This document shows positions 20,601-32,148 of a DNA stretch of 64,000 nucleotides, piece by piece. Source of the DNA: Girardinichthys multiradiatus (taxonomy: Eukaryota; Chordata; Actinopteri; Cyprinodontiformes; Goodeidae); NCBI RefSeq assembly GCF_021462225.1, contig NC_061818.1, forward strand, positions 19,427,462 through 19,491,461. Reading direction: 5' to 3'. Each line of letters starts with the position of its first letter. The stretch's first letter is position 1. The notes under the pieces are model-generated. The model was not told the DNA's origin. It saw only the letters and a program-made list of their open reading frames with translations, and ran no database searches. A program made the position numbers and the translations under genes.

Positions 20601-22476
20601 GAACCGCACTGACACTGTCAAAGGTAGATCCTCATACAGGAATCTGGAAGCTCATTCTGGCGTGGACAATCAAAGTCCATCCAAGGACACATTTAGATGA
20701 GGCAGAGGGACAAATACAGGGCTTAGCTGAGAGGAAAGAGAGCAACATGCATCCTGCCCTAGCTGCTGTCCCACCTGAACTGTGGTCCCAATCATCAACT
20801 GATGTAGGACTTATAAAGGGGTTCCCACCATACAAGGTTAAACTAATATCTGAAAAAGGACTATTAGTCCGCCAATACCCCTTAAAGCCAGAAGCTGAAG
20901 AAGGTATTAAGCCAGTAATACAAGATATGTTGAAGTCAGGAATATTAAGAGAAGCACCTGACGCTACATGCAAGGCATATCACACTGACATCGCTATTAT
21001 TATCACAGCCAAACATAACTCTAAAAAGATGTGCTCTTTAAATCCAAGTACTCTAATACCTACTGCAGAAGATGGAAAACCACATTCTTATAAAGCAAAA
21101 GTTGAAGAAGACACAAAACCCAGACAAGACATTTCTCAAACCCTTATACCAGATTCATGTGTTGTGTTTGTAGATGGCTCAGCATGGCTCAGAATATGGA
21201 AAGAATAGAGTTGGTTATGCAGTAACAACCATCGATAGGATAATAGAAGCTAAATCTCTACCCAATACATGCTCAGCCCAAACAGCAGAATTATATGCTG
21301 TAGTAAGAGCATGTGAATTACATGAGGGACAAATACTTACTATATACACAGACAGCCAATACGTTTTCGGATCAGTACATCACCATGCTAAGATTTGGCA
21401 AAATAGAGGTTTTAAAACATCATCAGGGACAGAACTAACTCATTTCAACCTATTAAAGAGAAAATGTCAGATTTGCTATTTATAGACACAGACGTGCTGA
21501 AAGACGCCCAACAGTCAGCACCCAAGACAGAAATAAAGGCCTGGCTAAAGAGAGGAGCACAGAAAAAAGATGACATCTATCAGATAGAAGATAAACCAAT
21601 CCTCCCAAAAAATGTATACAACACAGCGGCTACAGTGACACATTGGGAAGACCTACGTGTCAAGGGGGGAATATGTCACATCTGGTAAAGCATTAATGCT
21701 ACACTATAAATTTTTCTGACTATGCAAAGAATTTTTGCAGATCATGCATAATTTGTTGCAAACACGGGTGAAGAAATATTGCCTAGTTGTAATAGTGACA
21801 CATTTCTTCCCCACATATGGTATCCCACAGATTATAAGGTCAGATAATGGAACTCATTTTGTAAATAAATTAATAGAACTAAGTTCTAATGCATTAGGGT
21901 TTCAGTTAAAGATTAAGGAAAACAATGGAAGAAACAGGGAGGCCATGGCCCGAATGCCTATCCCTGGTTAAATTATGGATGAGAATAACTCCAAATCAAA
22001 CTGGTCTTACTCCATTTGCCACCTACTGTACATCATTGTATAACTCCACCCCCTGTGTTCTAAGCCTGAGATCACGTGGCACCAAGTTGCTGATGTAAAT
22101 TTGTATTCTCAAAGAAATAGTACATGGCAGACCGTTTTCTCTGCCTGCTGACATGAATGAAATAGAGAAAGCACAACAGGAAACTTCATTAGCTGAGTGG
22201 ATGAATAAAATGTTGCGGACAAAAGAAGAACAAATGTCCAGTGGTCTGCCGATAATCTCTGCTCCTATCCCACAGAACGACCTGAGGCTTGGAGACCTGG
22301 TCCTGATTAAGACACTCCACCGGAAGGATTGGAGCACTCCTCGGTGGAAAGGGCCGTTTCAAGTACTCCTGACAACGCCCACAGCTCTGAAAATAGCAGA
22401 GAGGCCTTCCTGGATCCATAAAAGCCACTGTAAGCCAGTTTTGCCATTACAGGAGCCAAACCAACCGACGGGGTAA
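20600..22476 (+). pseudogene. Retroviral pol remnant (RT, RNase H, integrase)
   Basis: The order is kept but pieces are lost. RT N-terminus at about 20660-20980 (VPPELWSQSSTDVGLI). The RT core with its YxDD motif is deleted. The connection segment follows, then RNase H at 21150-21470 with its acidic residues visible (VFVDGSA, TAELYAVV, IYTDSQYV) but split by a frameshift near 21180. Integrase remains only as an N-terminal scrap (21600-21680), a core piece holding the second Asp (SDNGTHF, about 21846) and the C-terminal domain at 22153-22476 (GDLVLIK, RWKGPFQVLL). The first Asp and the Glu of the integrase triad are missing. The copy cannot replicate itself. Confidence 0.8.
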
Positions 22477-22572
22477 GCAGAAGGAAGTCCGGATTCAAAG
22501 GAGTTGGAGGACCCCTATGGCCCAGCGTCTCAAACCGGTGAAAAAAACAGCTGATCTGCGCCCAATTATAAA

Positions 22573-22791
22573 ATGGCTCTCTGTAACATGTGGACAGGAC
22601 TGATAAGCCTGAGCTTAATTCTGGTAGCAGGACTCTTTCTCTATCTAAAGCAGGATCCACAGGAGGTGATACCGAACCAGAAGAGATGGACATCAGACGG
22701 GACCCATCTCAGAACACTGACGGAAGAACATGACGCACATCCATTCCTACAGAATATCTGGTATTGTTCATGGTGGCATATGCAACACTGA
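22573..22791 (+). pseudogene. Env start, truncated
   Basis: 72 codons beginning MALCNMWTGLISLSLILVAG, a hydrophobic stretch that fits a retroviral envelope signal peptide, about 100 bp after the pol end. The frame then breaks. The surface subunit, fusion peptide and transmembrane subunit are absent. Confidence 0.5.
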
Positions 22792-23010
22792 ACTAGGTAG
22801 AAATGCACGAAAATGAAGGGGACGATTATGATGACATGTTGTAAATAAATCACATCAAAAGCCTGAGTGTACTCATACATTGTATTTCATAAAATGACCT
22901 TACAGCAGAAAATCGAAAGAAGTTGTTGCTTAAGTGAAATGAGAAAAAGTACAATGATGACATAAACAGGGCAGATTTTTAAATTCCTTTATTATGTTTC
23001 ACTGTTTTCA

Positions 23011-23142
23011 TTAAGTATTATTCTTTTATTTTTATGATTTCAAGTATTATTCTTTTATTTTTATGATTTCAAGTATTATTCTTTTATTTTTATGATTTCA
23101 AGTATCATTCTTTTATTTTTATGATTTCAAGTATTAATCAAC
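23011..23142 (+). repeat. 29-bp tandem repeat
   Basis: The word AAGTATTATTC recurs at 23013, 23042 and 23071, with variants at 23100 and 23129: a strict 29-bp period over four units and a partial fifth. The unit reads AAGTATTATTCTTTTATTTT and continues TATGATTTC. It lies between the env remnant and the polypurine tract. Confidence 0.9.
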
Positions 23143-23284
23143 ATTTAACTTTTAATGGTCGCCGAGGGCGGCGGGGCCGTATGAGTATTTCCCACAAAAT
23201 ATAATCTGTTTACCGTCCGTGGGTTTTCGCTCATACAAAGTATTTTTCTTACTCGTTTTTATATTAAATGTTTTTACTTGTGAT

Positions 23285-23303
23285 AAAAGGAGGGACAGTT
23301 GGA
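23285..23303 (+). promoter_or_regulatory. Polypurine tract
   Basis: AAAAGGAGGGACAG lies directly before the 3' LTR, in the position where plus-strand DNA synthesis is primed in retroviruses. Confidence 0.7.
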
Positions 23304-23590
23304 TGGGTGCAAAAACTTGTTATCACTCATGTAAAAACTTTGTGTTGCAAGGCACCTGCACTATGCCTTCCTCCCTGTGTGTGTGAGATCATTGTTATCT
23401 CTGTGTGAACCAGCCTCCTTTGTGTCTCACACACATACACCCTGTCTGAACTGTCTGTTGAACTGTGCATATAAATAAAGAGATAGGGTGTCAAAAACTT
23501 TGTAGTTTCACTGCAAAGTGGGCTACCCTTGCTGCAAGTAACTCTGACTGTATCGTTCTTACCTCTGAGTTGACTAAATAATACCCAACA
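23304..23590 (+). repeat. 3' LTR
   Basis: 287 bp, equal in length to the 5' LTR with three substitutions and no indel; see 16833-17119. Confidence 0.9.
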
Positions 23591-26399
23591 GACACATAAA
23601 AAATCTCTGCCTTGATTTCTACTTTTTTTGGTATTTCATTCACTCTATCAGTGCATCAGCCAAGTTCCTAAAAATGCATTTGGAGGAGGTTTTTGGAGAG
23701 GAAACTGCTTGTTCAGACACAACCTTTCTTCCCCCAGGGTTTTTTTTCCTCCTGACATTTGCAGTCACTGTCCTTCATTTGCTGCAATATGTACATTTGC
23801 TGCCTCATCTTCCCCTTCTCCACTTTGCTGTCTCAACACAAATAATGCAAAACACACTCCAGCTTAAGTGAGGCTGTTAAGCCTACTTCAGTGAACACTT
23901 GTGGTTACAATTTCTTTGTTTTACATATTCAGAGTGGATTTTGAAATCATCCAAGTTCTCCCCTCAAAACATTCTGAAGTGAAAACTTTAAATGTGGACA
24001 GACAAGACCGTACAAAGTTCGTCTTGAAGCCTGAGGATGCTCTGTCAACCCACCTGAGACCTGTCGAGCAGCTCCCAGCCTGTTGCTGGGTAAGAGGGAA
24101 TCACCACCCCTTCCTGTGATTGGCTGTTGCAATCCTGATGGCCCTATCTACTGGAACACTCGAGTCCTCTCTGAGCACGGCCATCTGTCACAAACAGACA
24201 GCGGAGACCGTTTCTACCAACTGTTCTGGGGCCAGGTGTTTGTAATGTGCTGGCTGCTATACTTAGAAAATACACCATCAGGTAATCTGATCCAGTATCA
24301 GTCAATATACAAGTCAACATTATAGAAAGACAAAAGTTTTCAGCAGCTCAATTTGCTTTGTTTGTTTTTTTCATTTATTACAGTCATTTATCATAGTATA
24401 TTTATCTTCTGTACCATGCAGAAGTCTTAAATCATCTCTATATATATTCTTTCCAAGTAGTCAGAGTTCTTGTATTTTTTAAGGACTTGATTACAAAGTA
24501 ATTCCAAAAAAGCTGAATACAAGGCATATACTAGATCAGATTTTCTCAAACTTAATTTACAAAAGTCCAAATTAAATTTTTAGATAAAGTCAATGATTAA
24601 GAACAAGTTGTGATAAGAAAATCTCTTTTTTAATTAAAGTTACTGCTGTGATATTTACATCAAGGCACAATAAGCGGTTTAATTTCATTATACATTTTAA
24701 GACTTATCGTGTAAACCTTTAAAAAGATAAAGGTCATTTTTTTACACATAATAATTGATAAAAAATTGTACCTAAAGTTTATCAAAATACTATAACATTA
24801 AAACAATTAGCGACTGAAGGCTAACATAAGGTTGCTTGCTCTCTGTTTCGAGTGGTTTGTTGATAATTAATGTTCTCCAATTGATTGTGTGTGGAAACTT
24901 ACAGAAAGGGTTCTTTTTAAGATTCATAAAATAAGCCCTTTGCTTTAAATGTGACTATGAAGGACTAGTGATATAACAGCATGCTGTAGGTGTTGAGGCC
25001 TCTCAAACACAGGTTTTGGTTGAGCTTTAGTTGAGCGTGTCCTAAAAATAAGGTTAGGACTGGGTCCTGAATGACTTGCTGCCCAGTCCAGGTCCAGATC
25101 AGATCTGGACATTGAGAATCACCGCACTATATAATAATGTTTTTTTTACTAAGGTCCTGTGTCAGGTTTAGCTTCTACTTTCAGATACTTTTCATCTGAC
25201 ATAAATATCTTTTTAGTTCTGACAGTTCCTCAAACTTCTTCTCTACTTGTCCATACTATCACCCTTCAGATTCAAGAACTCAAGAAAAAACAGAGAAATA
25301 AAGAAGCCAAAATAAAAAAAATTGAATGGACCTTCAAAAAGAACTATTGGTATTGTACACTTTAAAATGATACCAGAAAGTCTGGATAACTGAAAACTAC
25401 ATTAAAAAAAATTAGGGGTTATTAAAAAAATAACACTAATTAGTAAGAGTAAATCATTCTACATTTCAACTGTGTTGCTTTTTCTGAACTAACATCAGGC
25501 TTTATCAGATAGCAAAAGCAGGCATGATAAAGACTAATAATGATGGCTGTGTTGAAATTAGGGTGTGATCTGCCATGATCCTACTTGTGCAACAGTTCTG
25601 TGGTGCAACTAAATGCAATGCAGTTATTATATTGTCAGTGGTTTTTGCTACACTCCAGTTCGATTGCTCAAAATGGGCTTTACTCAAGGGCTAAGAGATT
25701 TCTGGTTGTTGAATTTATGCCCTCATCAATCTATTGCTTATATGAATTTGCATTTCAATACATGAAGATACAAGACTTGAAATAAATAAAATTTCAGCAT
25801 AACCCTTCTATGCATGTGACACTACAGCATAAGTATGGTGCTCACCAGCTAAGCCTGACTGCCATGGTTTGTTTTGGGCATGCGAACAGTTTTTGGGCAG
25901 GAGTTCTGAAACTCGGAGATGTGTTATTTATAGCAAATATGTATCACAGCTGGGAAATTTACCTTAGAGCTGTTAAGATTCACTCACCTTGTCATTCTGA
26001 ATGCTTGAAGGGGCTACAACAGCAGGGCAGTCCAACCTACTTTTTGATTAATTTGGCTAGACCCACCGAGTACCCTATGGGGGCACTCACTGACTGTATA
26101 TGTAAAAATCATTAAGTATGAACGAAAAAAGAGATAATTACATTACTCTGAAATACCCAAATAATAGTGGTAAAATAACCCTTGTGAGAGGTCATGATTC
26201 CAACCCAATGTTTGGTAACTGCAACTTTAAACACTGATCAATTTATCTCAATCTAACCTATCAACCTAGTGTACTGGGTCAAACCAATAATCCAGCCCTG
26301 CTGAGTTGCAATAACCCAAGGTTAGCTTGGTCCAAATATAACCCAGCACTGGGTTACAAATTGGATAATTTTTTACCCGCCAGTTTTAATTTGTATGGG
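23591..26399. other. Anonymous AT-rich DNA
   Basis: No gene recognised. Near 26270-26360 a short stretch with repeated CAATAACCCA / ACCCAGCACTGGGTT motifs looks like the terminal part of a small dispersed repeat, but its limits are unclear. Confidence 0.35.
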
Positions 26400-27950
26400 T
26401 TTCAAAAAGTTTTTTATTCCATATGTAGGAATTATGAATATTGATTAATTAATCTTTATCAATAATTATAATTAAAAATCCTAATTTGACAAAAATTAAT
26501 TTCTTAACCAAAATCCTCATTTATGAATGGTGACCAGAGATGTCTTCTGGTGTTGTAATTGTGGCTCAACGCCTTTGATAATTACACCCGTTAAATACTC
26601 AGTAATAATTGAAAACTATTACTAGAGATGTCACTGTTTAATCTACCTTTTCTGCCGAAACGTGTGGAACTTCAACCTTATCTTGACTGACGAATCACTC
26701 TTGCACAAAATAAACACAGAACGCCTTCTGTTACCATCTATGTGAATATTTATTAAATCACAGCCCTGATACACTCGCTCTTCCAATTTAATAATCCTCA
26801 CCTACTCAAACATGAAAAGTTCTACACAAAAGGGTACAATATCTAACTAAACAAAATAAAGCAAAACAGCAGTATGGGATCAAACCAGCAGTTATGGCAA
26901 AAATGATAATATGACAAAGGGGTGTGGTGGTGAGGGGAGGTGGGGCGCAGCTCCAACTGTAACTCAGTTATACTCAGTCATAAAACCTCCCCCAACTCTT
27001 GAGCAGACAAACGGTTATAAAACTTTTGGCGGCAAGCTAGCAAGCAGTAAGGTTAAAGACAAAGAAAATGGGGAATTTCACCATGAGGTTATTTTAACAG
27101 TCCAGTCTCACAGCGCACCTGCGCTTGCTCTCAGGTGTTCAACAACCCCGCAAAACACACACAAAGCTGGGTAGCGCAGCGGCCTCCAGACATCAACACG
27201 GCACATGAAAGTTTAAATAAAAAGGGTTACATGCACATATCATTCAGAACACATTAGATTAAATAGTGAATCTCATCGCACTAAAACCTCCTGTACCCTG
27301 CCCAGACTTTCTAAGAAAGAAAGAAAAAATAAAAGATGGGTGTTACTTGTCGTTGTCTTCCTTCTGAGCGGGGTTGAGAGAGAATGGGTTGGAAGTTACT
27401 GTACGTCCACAGTTAACTTCAGGAAAAGCGGTCAATCTTCGTCCTCTGGCCTCCTTGGCGAAAGGGAAAATATGATCTCACCATCACAGTCAACTAGGAC
27501 AAAACAAGGTGGCTCCTTGAAACTCGTGGTTTTTTAGTTACGTGTTAAACTCACGTCTTTGATCGGCAAAGTGAAATTTCTGGCCTTCTTATTCCAGAAA
27601 CCTCAGTTATGAATTCTTCGTTGGCCAACGAGAGAGAATAAATGAAATCCACTCGGGACTCTTCTCCGGGTGATGCTTCAGATGTTGGTAACCGTGTCAC
27701 GGTCTCCAGCTGAAGGCAAAATGGTGGGTCGTCTCATCCTCTGTTATATAGTTGACGGTGGCCTCAGGGCTGCGACGCACGCCCCTGTCTTATCAGCCAC
27801 GGGGGCCGACGGGATCTGTAGGCCCGGACTGTCCTGGATACAAAATGGCCAAAAACGCCAGGAGGCTTGGTGGCGTCCAGCAACGTGCAAATGGTCCAAT
27901 ACTCAGCAAACAAGTGGTCCAACACACTACTTAATTTACAGGGAATATTT
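26400..27950 (-). repeat. Possible long solo LTR or retroelement leader
   Basis: Read on the minus strand, this GC-richer island has a TATA-like box (CTATATAACA, complement of about 27742-27751), a long leader-like stretch, and AATAAA (complement of 26749-26754) about 1 kb downstream. That order fits promoter, R/U5 and poly(A) signal of a long LTR. No matching second copy, no coding remnant and no target duplication are visible, so the assignment rests on layout only. It could instead be a non-LTR promoter or unrelated sequence. Confidence 0.25.
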
Positions 27951-28452
27951 TTATTCACTTACACCATTTCATGTGTATGTTTCTTCTTTTGTGTCCAAAG
28001 TGGGCTTGTTTGTGTGGATTATGTCCCCTCAGACTAAGTGGGTCCTTCACCTACTGGAACAACAGTGCAACAACAGAGTCCCAAATGCAATTAAAACAGT
28101 GGGCTAAGACACATAGCGTTCTTTTCTCAGATTGTGTCATACCGGTTATAGTTTAAAAGTTTAGCGTTACCCCAAACTTTGTGGAAATGTGCAACTTTAA
28201 TGGATTTATATATGCCGAGTCTCTTTCCTTGCTGTGTGCAGGGAGGAAAGTAAAGGAGTTCCAGCCACAAAAATAAAAGTTGTGACTTTCAGCATAAAAC
28301 CATAACCAATTACTCTGTCACAGGGATTACACTTTATAACTTATGTAAAATTGCCACAAACCTTATGGAAAGGTGAAACTTTAAAAAAAAGAACTTTAAA
28401 TGAATTATGCCAATGCAGACTCCTGCTTTTAGTTCATACAAAGCAGGGCAGA

Positions 28453-28458
28453 GACTTA
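28453..28458. repeat. Target-site duplication, left (foldback element)
   Basis: GACTTA; identical to 35846-35851. The match could be read as 7 bp (AGACTTA) if the terminal repeat is taken one base shorter on the right. Confidence 0.7.
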
Positions 28459-28496
28459 TACGGTGGCCGGGGGGTGCAAAACACTTTTACAAGTAC

Positions 28497-28741
28497 AGAA
28501 ACAAATGTACATTTCAGAAAACAAATGTACATTTCAGAAAACAAATTTACATTTCAAAAAACAAATGTACATTTCAGAAAACAAATTTACATTTCAGAAA
28601 ACAAATTTACATTTCAGAAAACACTTTTACATTTCAGAAAACAAATTTACATTTCAGAAAACGCTTTTGCATTTCAGAAAACACTTTTACATTTCAGAAA
28701 ACAAATGTACATTTCAGAAAACACGTTTACATTTCAGAAAA
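28497..28741 (+). repeat. 20-bp subterminal repeat array, left (12 units)
   Basis: Tandem units of ACAAATTTACATTTCAGAAA with variants at the 5' part (ACAAATG, ACACTTT, ACGCTTT). The period is exactly 20 bp, close to two helical turns. Since 20 is not a multiple of three and the unit has no stop on this strand, all three frames stay open, which explains long low-complexity reading frames here. Confidence 0.95.
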
Positions 28742-28996
28742 TCAACCGGAAAGGGAATGTACCAACGCCGAGTCAGCCTCAGGGCTGCATCCTTCGAAGG
28801 CCGTATTTGTAGGCCAATTACATTACAGCGCGGCGACGAAGGCTGTCCCAATTCATGAATCATTCCAAGCAAATGCTGCCGACAAATGTGTCCTTATTTT
28901 GCCCGTTTTGAAGGATGGGTCGTGAGTATCCTTCGCGGCCCATCATTTCCCATCATTCATTGCGGGTCGAAGCGGATTGGTCAAGCAGGGGAAGCC

Positions 28997-30610
28997 ATGG
29001 CGGACCATAGCAACAAAAGCTGTGAGTAAATTGTGGAAAATTACACTTTCTGTGACACAAATTAACTTCTACAATGTTTTTAGTGCGGGAATATAACTAT
29101 GTAGACGTGAAATATCTGCTTGATTTATCTAGACATCGCTTCATTTTAAAAGTGCTCCGACGTGTTTGGAGTTTTCCGTTCCCACCATAGTAACCGGCTC
29201 GCCTCGCCAGCCCTACCGGCGGTGAGGCGAGCTAGCCCGGTAGAGATCTGACCGGACTATCGGCACTAAGCTACCCCTGGCAGTCATCACAGTGAACGTT
29301 TAACACAAGTAATTTCTAACAGTTTATGTTATTATTTTAATTGTTACTGAAAATCGATTTAATATTTCAGGTGATATTAAGGTTAACCAGAATAAATGGT
29401 CAGTTTTATGTAATCCAACTGTATCGCTGGAGAGTGGATTGAGAATAAATAAGCTTTTCAATATTAAATTTTAATGAAGAAATGTGCTATATGTTTTAGA
29501 AGTTTATTTATAATTCAGTTAGCATTATAGTTTCTGATTCCAGGTACAATCCAGAGACAATCATGTTCAGGTAAAAAAGATGTTTGATTTAACTAGCCAA
29601 TAAACAAAGAGATAGCAACTTTATGGCTAATGTATGTCGACATATTTTAGCATTATAATTTCTGATTCCAGGTAAACCCGACGAGGAATACACCTCCAAA
29701 TGTAAGTGAATCTCAGTAAAGAAGTTAAAAGTTTGAAAGAGCTTGTTTTAGACATTTGCTTAGACATATTTTTAATATTTTCTTCAAATTAAGACAAATG
29801 TAAAATTAAAAAAGGCTTTATTTTTGCTCTGATATTAAGCAAGATGTTTTTGTTTTGGTGTTTTCATATTTTTTTTTTTTTTTAGGTACAAAGGAGCAGA
29901 CTGGTCAGTTTATTAAGCTCAGGGGTGAGAACCACCACCTTTTTACTGGAGCTAAAAACTCAGCCACCGTGGCTTGGAGGTACAATAACAACATTCTTTG
30001 CAGTCAGTTTCTGTCCAGTTTCAATAACTCCTATCTTTCTAACTTTCATAAATATCCATCCAGTGATTAACATACTTCTTTCGGTTTAGGACAATTCTGG
30101 AGAAGATGGACCAACAGGGGAAGGTCACCCCCTTTGCAGGCCAAAACAATGTGGGACAATTTGAAAAAAAAAAAAAGAATTTAGATTATGTTCAGAAGTT
30201 CTCATGTCACACACAAATAAAAAAATATTTCTAAAAGTCTTGTTGGTTTCTCTGTTTAGTCAACTCTTTTTTTTATTCCATCTAACTTTAGGATTGCAAG
30301 TATCCAGGGTCAGGAGAGGGAGTCAGTGAAAAGCCCACTGCTGCTACTTGGCCCTGGTTTGTCTTTATGGATGAGGTGTTGGGTCAGAGGCCTTCCACAA
30401 CACCTCCTGTCCTAATTGCCTCCATCCCTGAGGACACTCCAGAGGCAAGCGGAGCGGTGGGCAACCAGACGGAGAAGGAAGACAGTGAGCCAGCAGGAAG
30501 GGGTCAGAAAAGGAAGAGGGACAGAGTTGGTGGAGTTGATCAGGGAGGACATGAGGGTACAGAGAATGGACAGACTGTTTTCCATCTTAGAAAGAATGGT
30601 ACTGAAATAA
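28997..30610 (+). pseudogene. Harbinger MYB/SANT-like partner gene, left copy
   Basis: Multi-exon gene of the DNA-binding protein that accompanies Harbinger transposase. Exon 1 starts at ATG 28997 (MADHSNKS) with donor GTGAGT at 29022. Small exons follow acceptors near 29544 and 29672. A MYB/SANT-like exon starts near 29886 (GQFIKLRGENHHLFTGAKN). The next begins near 30090 (LEKMDQQGKVTP), and the last (30294-30610) encodes DCKYPGSGEG, IPEDTPEASG, a KRKR cluster and LIREDMRVQRMDRLFSILER. An extra T after CCCC near 30131 and a second frameshift near 30515-30530 disable it. In this family the partner aids nuclear import and end binding of the transposase. Confidence 0.75.
29197..29232. repeat. 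GC-rich hairpin in the MYB-like gene intron (left)
   Basis: GCTCGCCTC (29197-29205) and GAGGCGAGC (29224-29232) form a perfect 9-bp stem with an 18-base loop that also contains TACCGG. An inverted copy occurs at 34180-34215 in the right arm. The block is strikingly GC-rich against AT-rich intron sequence. Confidence 0.7.
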
Positions 30611-30780
30611 GGTGCTATATAAGAAATAATATTAAGTTTTGTTCAGATAGTTTCTTAAAGTTTTAAGCTGTTCTAATAAATTTCTAAATTGTTTTTGTAA
30701 CCATTGTATTTTATTTCTATTTGACCTAACAATACATCAACTTCATTTAAAGTTATAAACAGAATATATTATGAAAAATA

Positions 30781-30818
30781 ATAGCAACTTTATGGCTAAT
30801 GTATGTCGACATATTTTA
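30781..30818 (+). repeat. 38-bp arm segment repeated at the loop boundary
   Basis: The first 38 bases of the loop (ATAGCAACTTTATGGCTAAT onward) are identical to 29612-29649 inside the left arm. The copy starts exactly where left/right arm identity stops. Confidence 0.85.
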
Positions 30819-31079
30819 TTTATATATATATATACATAAACAACAACTTTAAATTTTAAGATAGATGGGAATTATAAAGTATTTGATCCCTTCTGGCTGT
30901 TCTTAGATAATTATATAATAATGCAGTGTTTTTGGTGTATTAGTATCTACTTGCTTTGATCACTTAAAATATCCAGAAGCATGCCTTAAAAATAATGTTT
31001 TTCCATCTCCATTCTTCCCTTTTCTAGACCAGACCCCTTTACTGCAGAATTAACCTGAGTGTTCCAGTCCTGATCGCTT

Positions 31080-32148
31080 CTTCAACCAGAAGGACACCAG
31101 GCCTGATTTTCAGCTGAGCAGGGAGTCTCTGGCAGTGCTGCTTAATCTTTTGCACCAGGATAGGCAACATGGATGGGTGCTACTATTGAGACCTTGGTTT
31201 TTCTTTTCTTGGTGGCAAGTGGCACATCCTACAGAGTGGTCTGCAGAGTGTTTGGGATGCCTCGCTCTACTATCCATCGCATCGTCCACAGAGTTACAGA
31301 GGAGATCGTGGCTATTTGTCACCAGGTCATCTACCTTCTAAAGACCCCTGAGGACTTAAGGCAGTGTCCCGTAAGTTTGCAGGGTTGGCACGCCACAGAG
31401 TTTTTCTTAAAGCTGTGGGTGCAATTGACGTCTGCCATATGCACTTCAGGTGTCCAAGCAGCCCTGATGGTCAGTGCTACAGGAACAGGAAACTCTTCCC
31501 TTCCATAATCCTGCAAGCAGTTTCTGAGAGCCATTTTATTGACACGTATGTGGGCTGGCCTGGGTCGGTGCATGACTCTACGGTGCTCCGCCACAGCCCA
31601 CTGTACAGTTTATCCTCCTCCAGGGCATTTTATCCTTCCTGATGGAGGGTACCCATGCCTCGAATATCCACTCCCCCTCATCACTCCCTACAAGAGGACA
31701 AGACAAGGTGTGGGAGACCAGCGCTTTAACAGCCATCATTCCAAAAACAAGCTCTATAATAGAGCGTGTTTTTGGAATGATGAAAACCAGATTCAGGGCC
31801 ATCTTCCTGCAACGCTGGAGGTGCACGACACCTTTGTACCTCACGTAAGTTTTGACCTAGATCCATTTTATATATACATTATACATAATATATACACATA
31901 CACATATGCACCCTCTTTTAAATTGTTTTCAGGTCATAAAAGCATGTGCCATCCTCCACAACATCTGCTTTGGTGCTGGGGATATCATGGCCCCAGAGGA
32001 TGACCCAGAGGAGGTTGTAGAAGAGGATGAGGGTGAGGTCGGGACTGAGGCAGTCAGCGTTGCTTTCTGGTGGGACCAGCTTTCAGCTGAGGTGTCTGCC
32101 CTGGAGAAGGTACCACCAGAACATGACTACTGTGTCAGCCAAGTATAA
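31080..32148 (+). pseudogene. PIF-Harbinger transposase (DDE_Tnp_4), broken
   Basis: Single copy in the central loop. In order: LSRESLAVLLNLLHQDRQHG, the helix-turn-helix-like RVFGMPRSTIHRIVHRVTEE, then the catalytic domain with first Asp in GAIDVCH (Gly usually follows the Asp), CYRNRKLFPSIILQAV, second Asp in GWPGSVHDS, DGGYPCL, LITPYKR, and the Glu in IIERVFGMMKTRFR. An intron-like break (GTAAGT near 31850, acceptor TTTTCAG near 31933) precedes the C-terminal exon VIKACAILHNIC to the stop at 32146-32148. At least four frameshifts (near 31190, 31360, 31600, 31750-31815) disable it. Confidence 0.85.

Larger units (their letters stand above)
16833..23590 (+). mobile_element. Endogenous retrovirus, epsilon-like, internally deleted
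   Basis: Two 287-bp LTRs flank a 6.2-kb interior on the plus strand: primer binding site, leader, start of a gag-like frame, pol remnants (RT start, RNase H, integrase), an env start, a short tandem repeat and a polypurine tract. Pol wording is closest to fish and amphibian epsilon-like retroviruses in my reading. Protease, most of RT, most of integrase and nearly all of env are missing. No clean target duplication is visible: AAAGA precedes and GACAC follows. The LTR pair differs at only three sites, so the insertion is recent relative to the damage. Confidence 0.85.
28459..30780 (+). repeat. Left arm of giant inverted repeat
   Basis: 2.32 kb. It pairs with 32632-35845 read in reverse complement. 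Positions map as left + right = about 63412 through the gene part, with a constant offset, so there is almost no indel difference outside the array. The identity ends abruptly after ATGAAAAATA at 30780. Confidence 0.9.

Noticed and set aside
28497..28741. CRISPR-like regular repeats
   Set aside because: Contiguous 20-bp units with no unique spacers, in animal DNA; a minisatellite. The 29-bp repeat at 23011-23142 was rejected for the same reason.
28351..28925. Three overlapping 130-170-codon plus-strand frames rich in Phe, Lys, His and Arg
   Set aside because: They are the three frames of the 20-bp tandem array (no stop in the unit); the protein text is just the repeat and carries no domain.
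31578..31844. Minus-strand frame across the Harbinger transposase
   Set aside because: Complement of the recognised transposase motifs, which read only on the plus strand.
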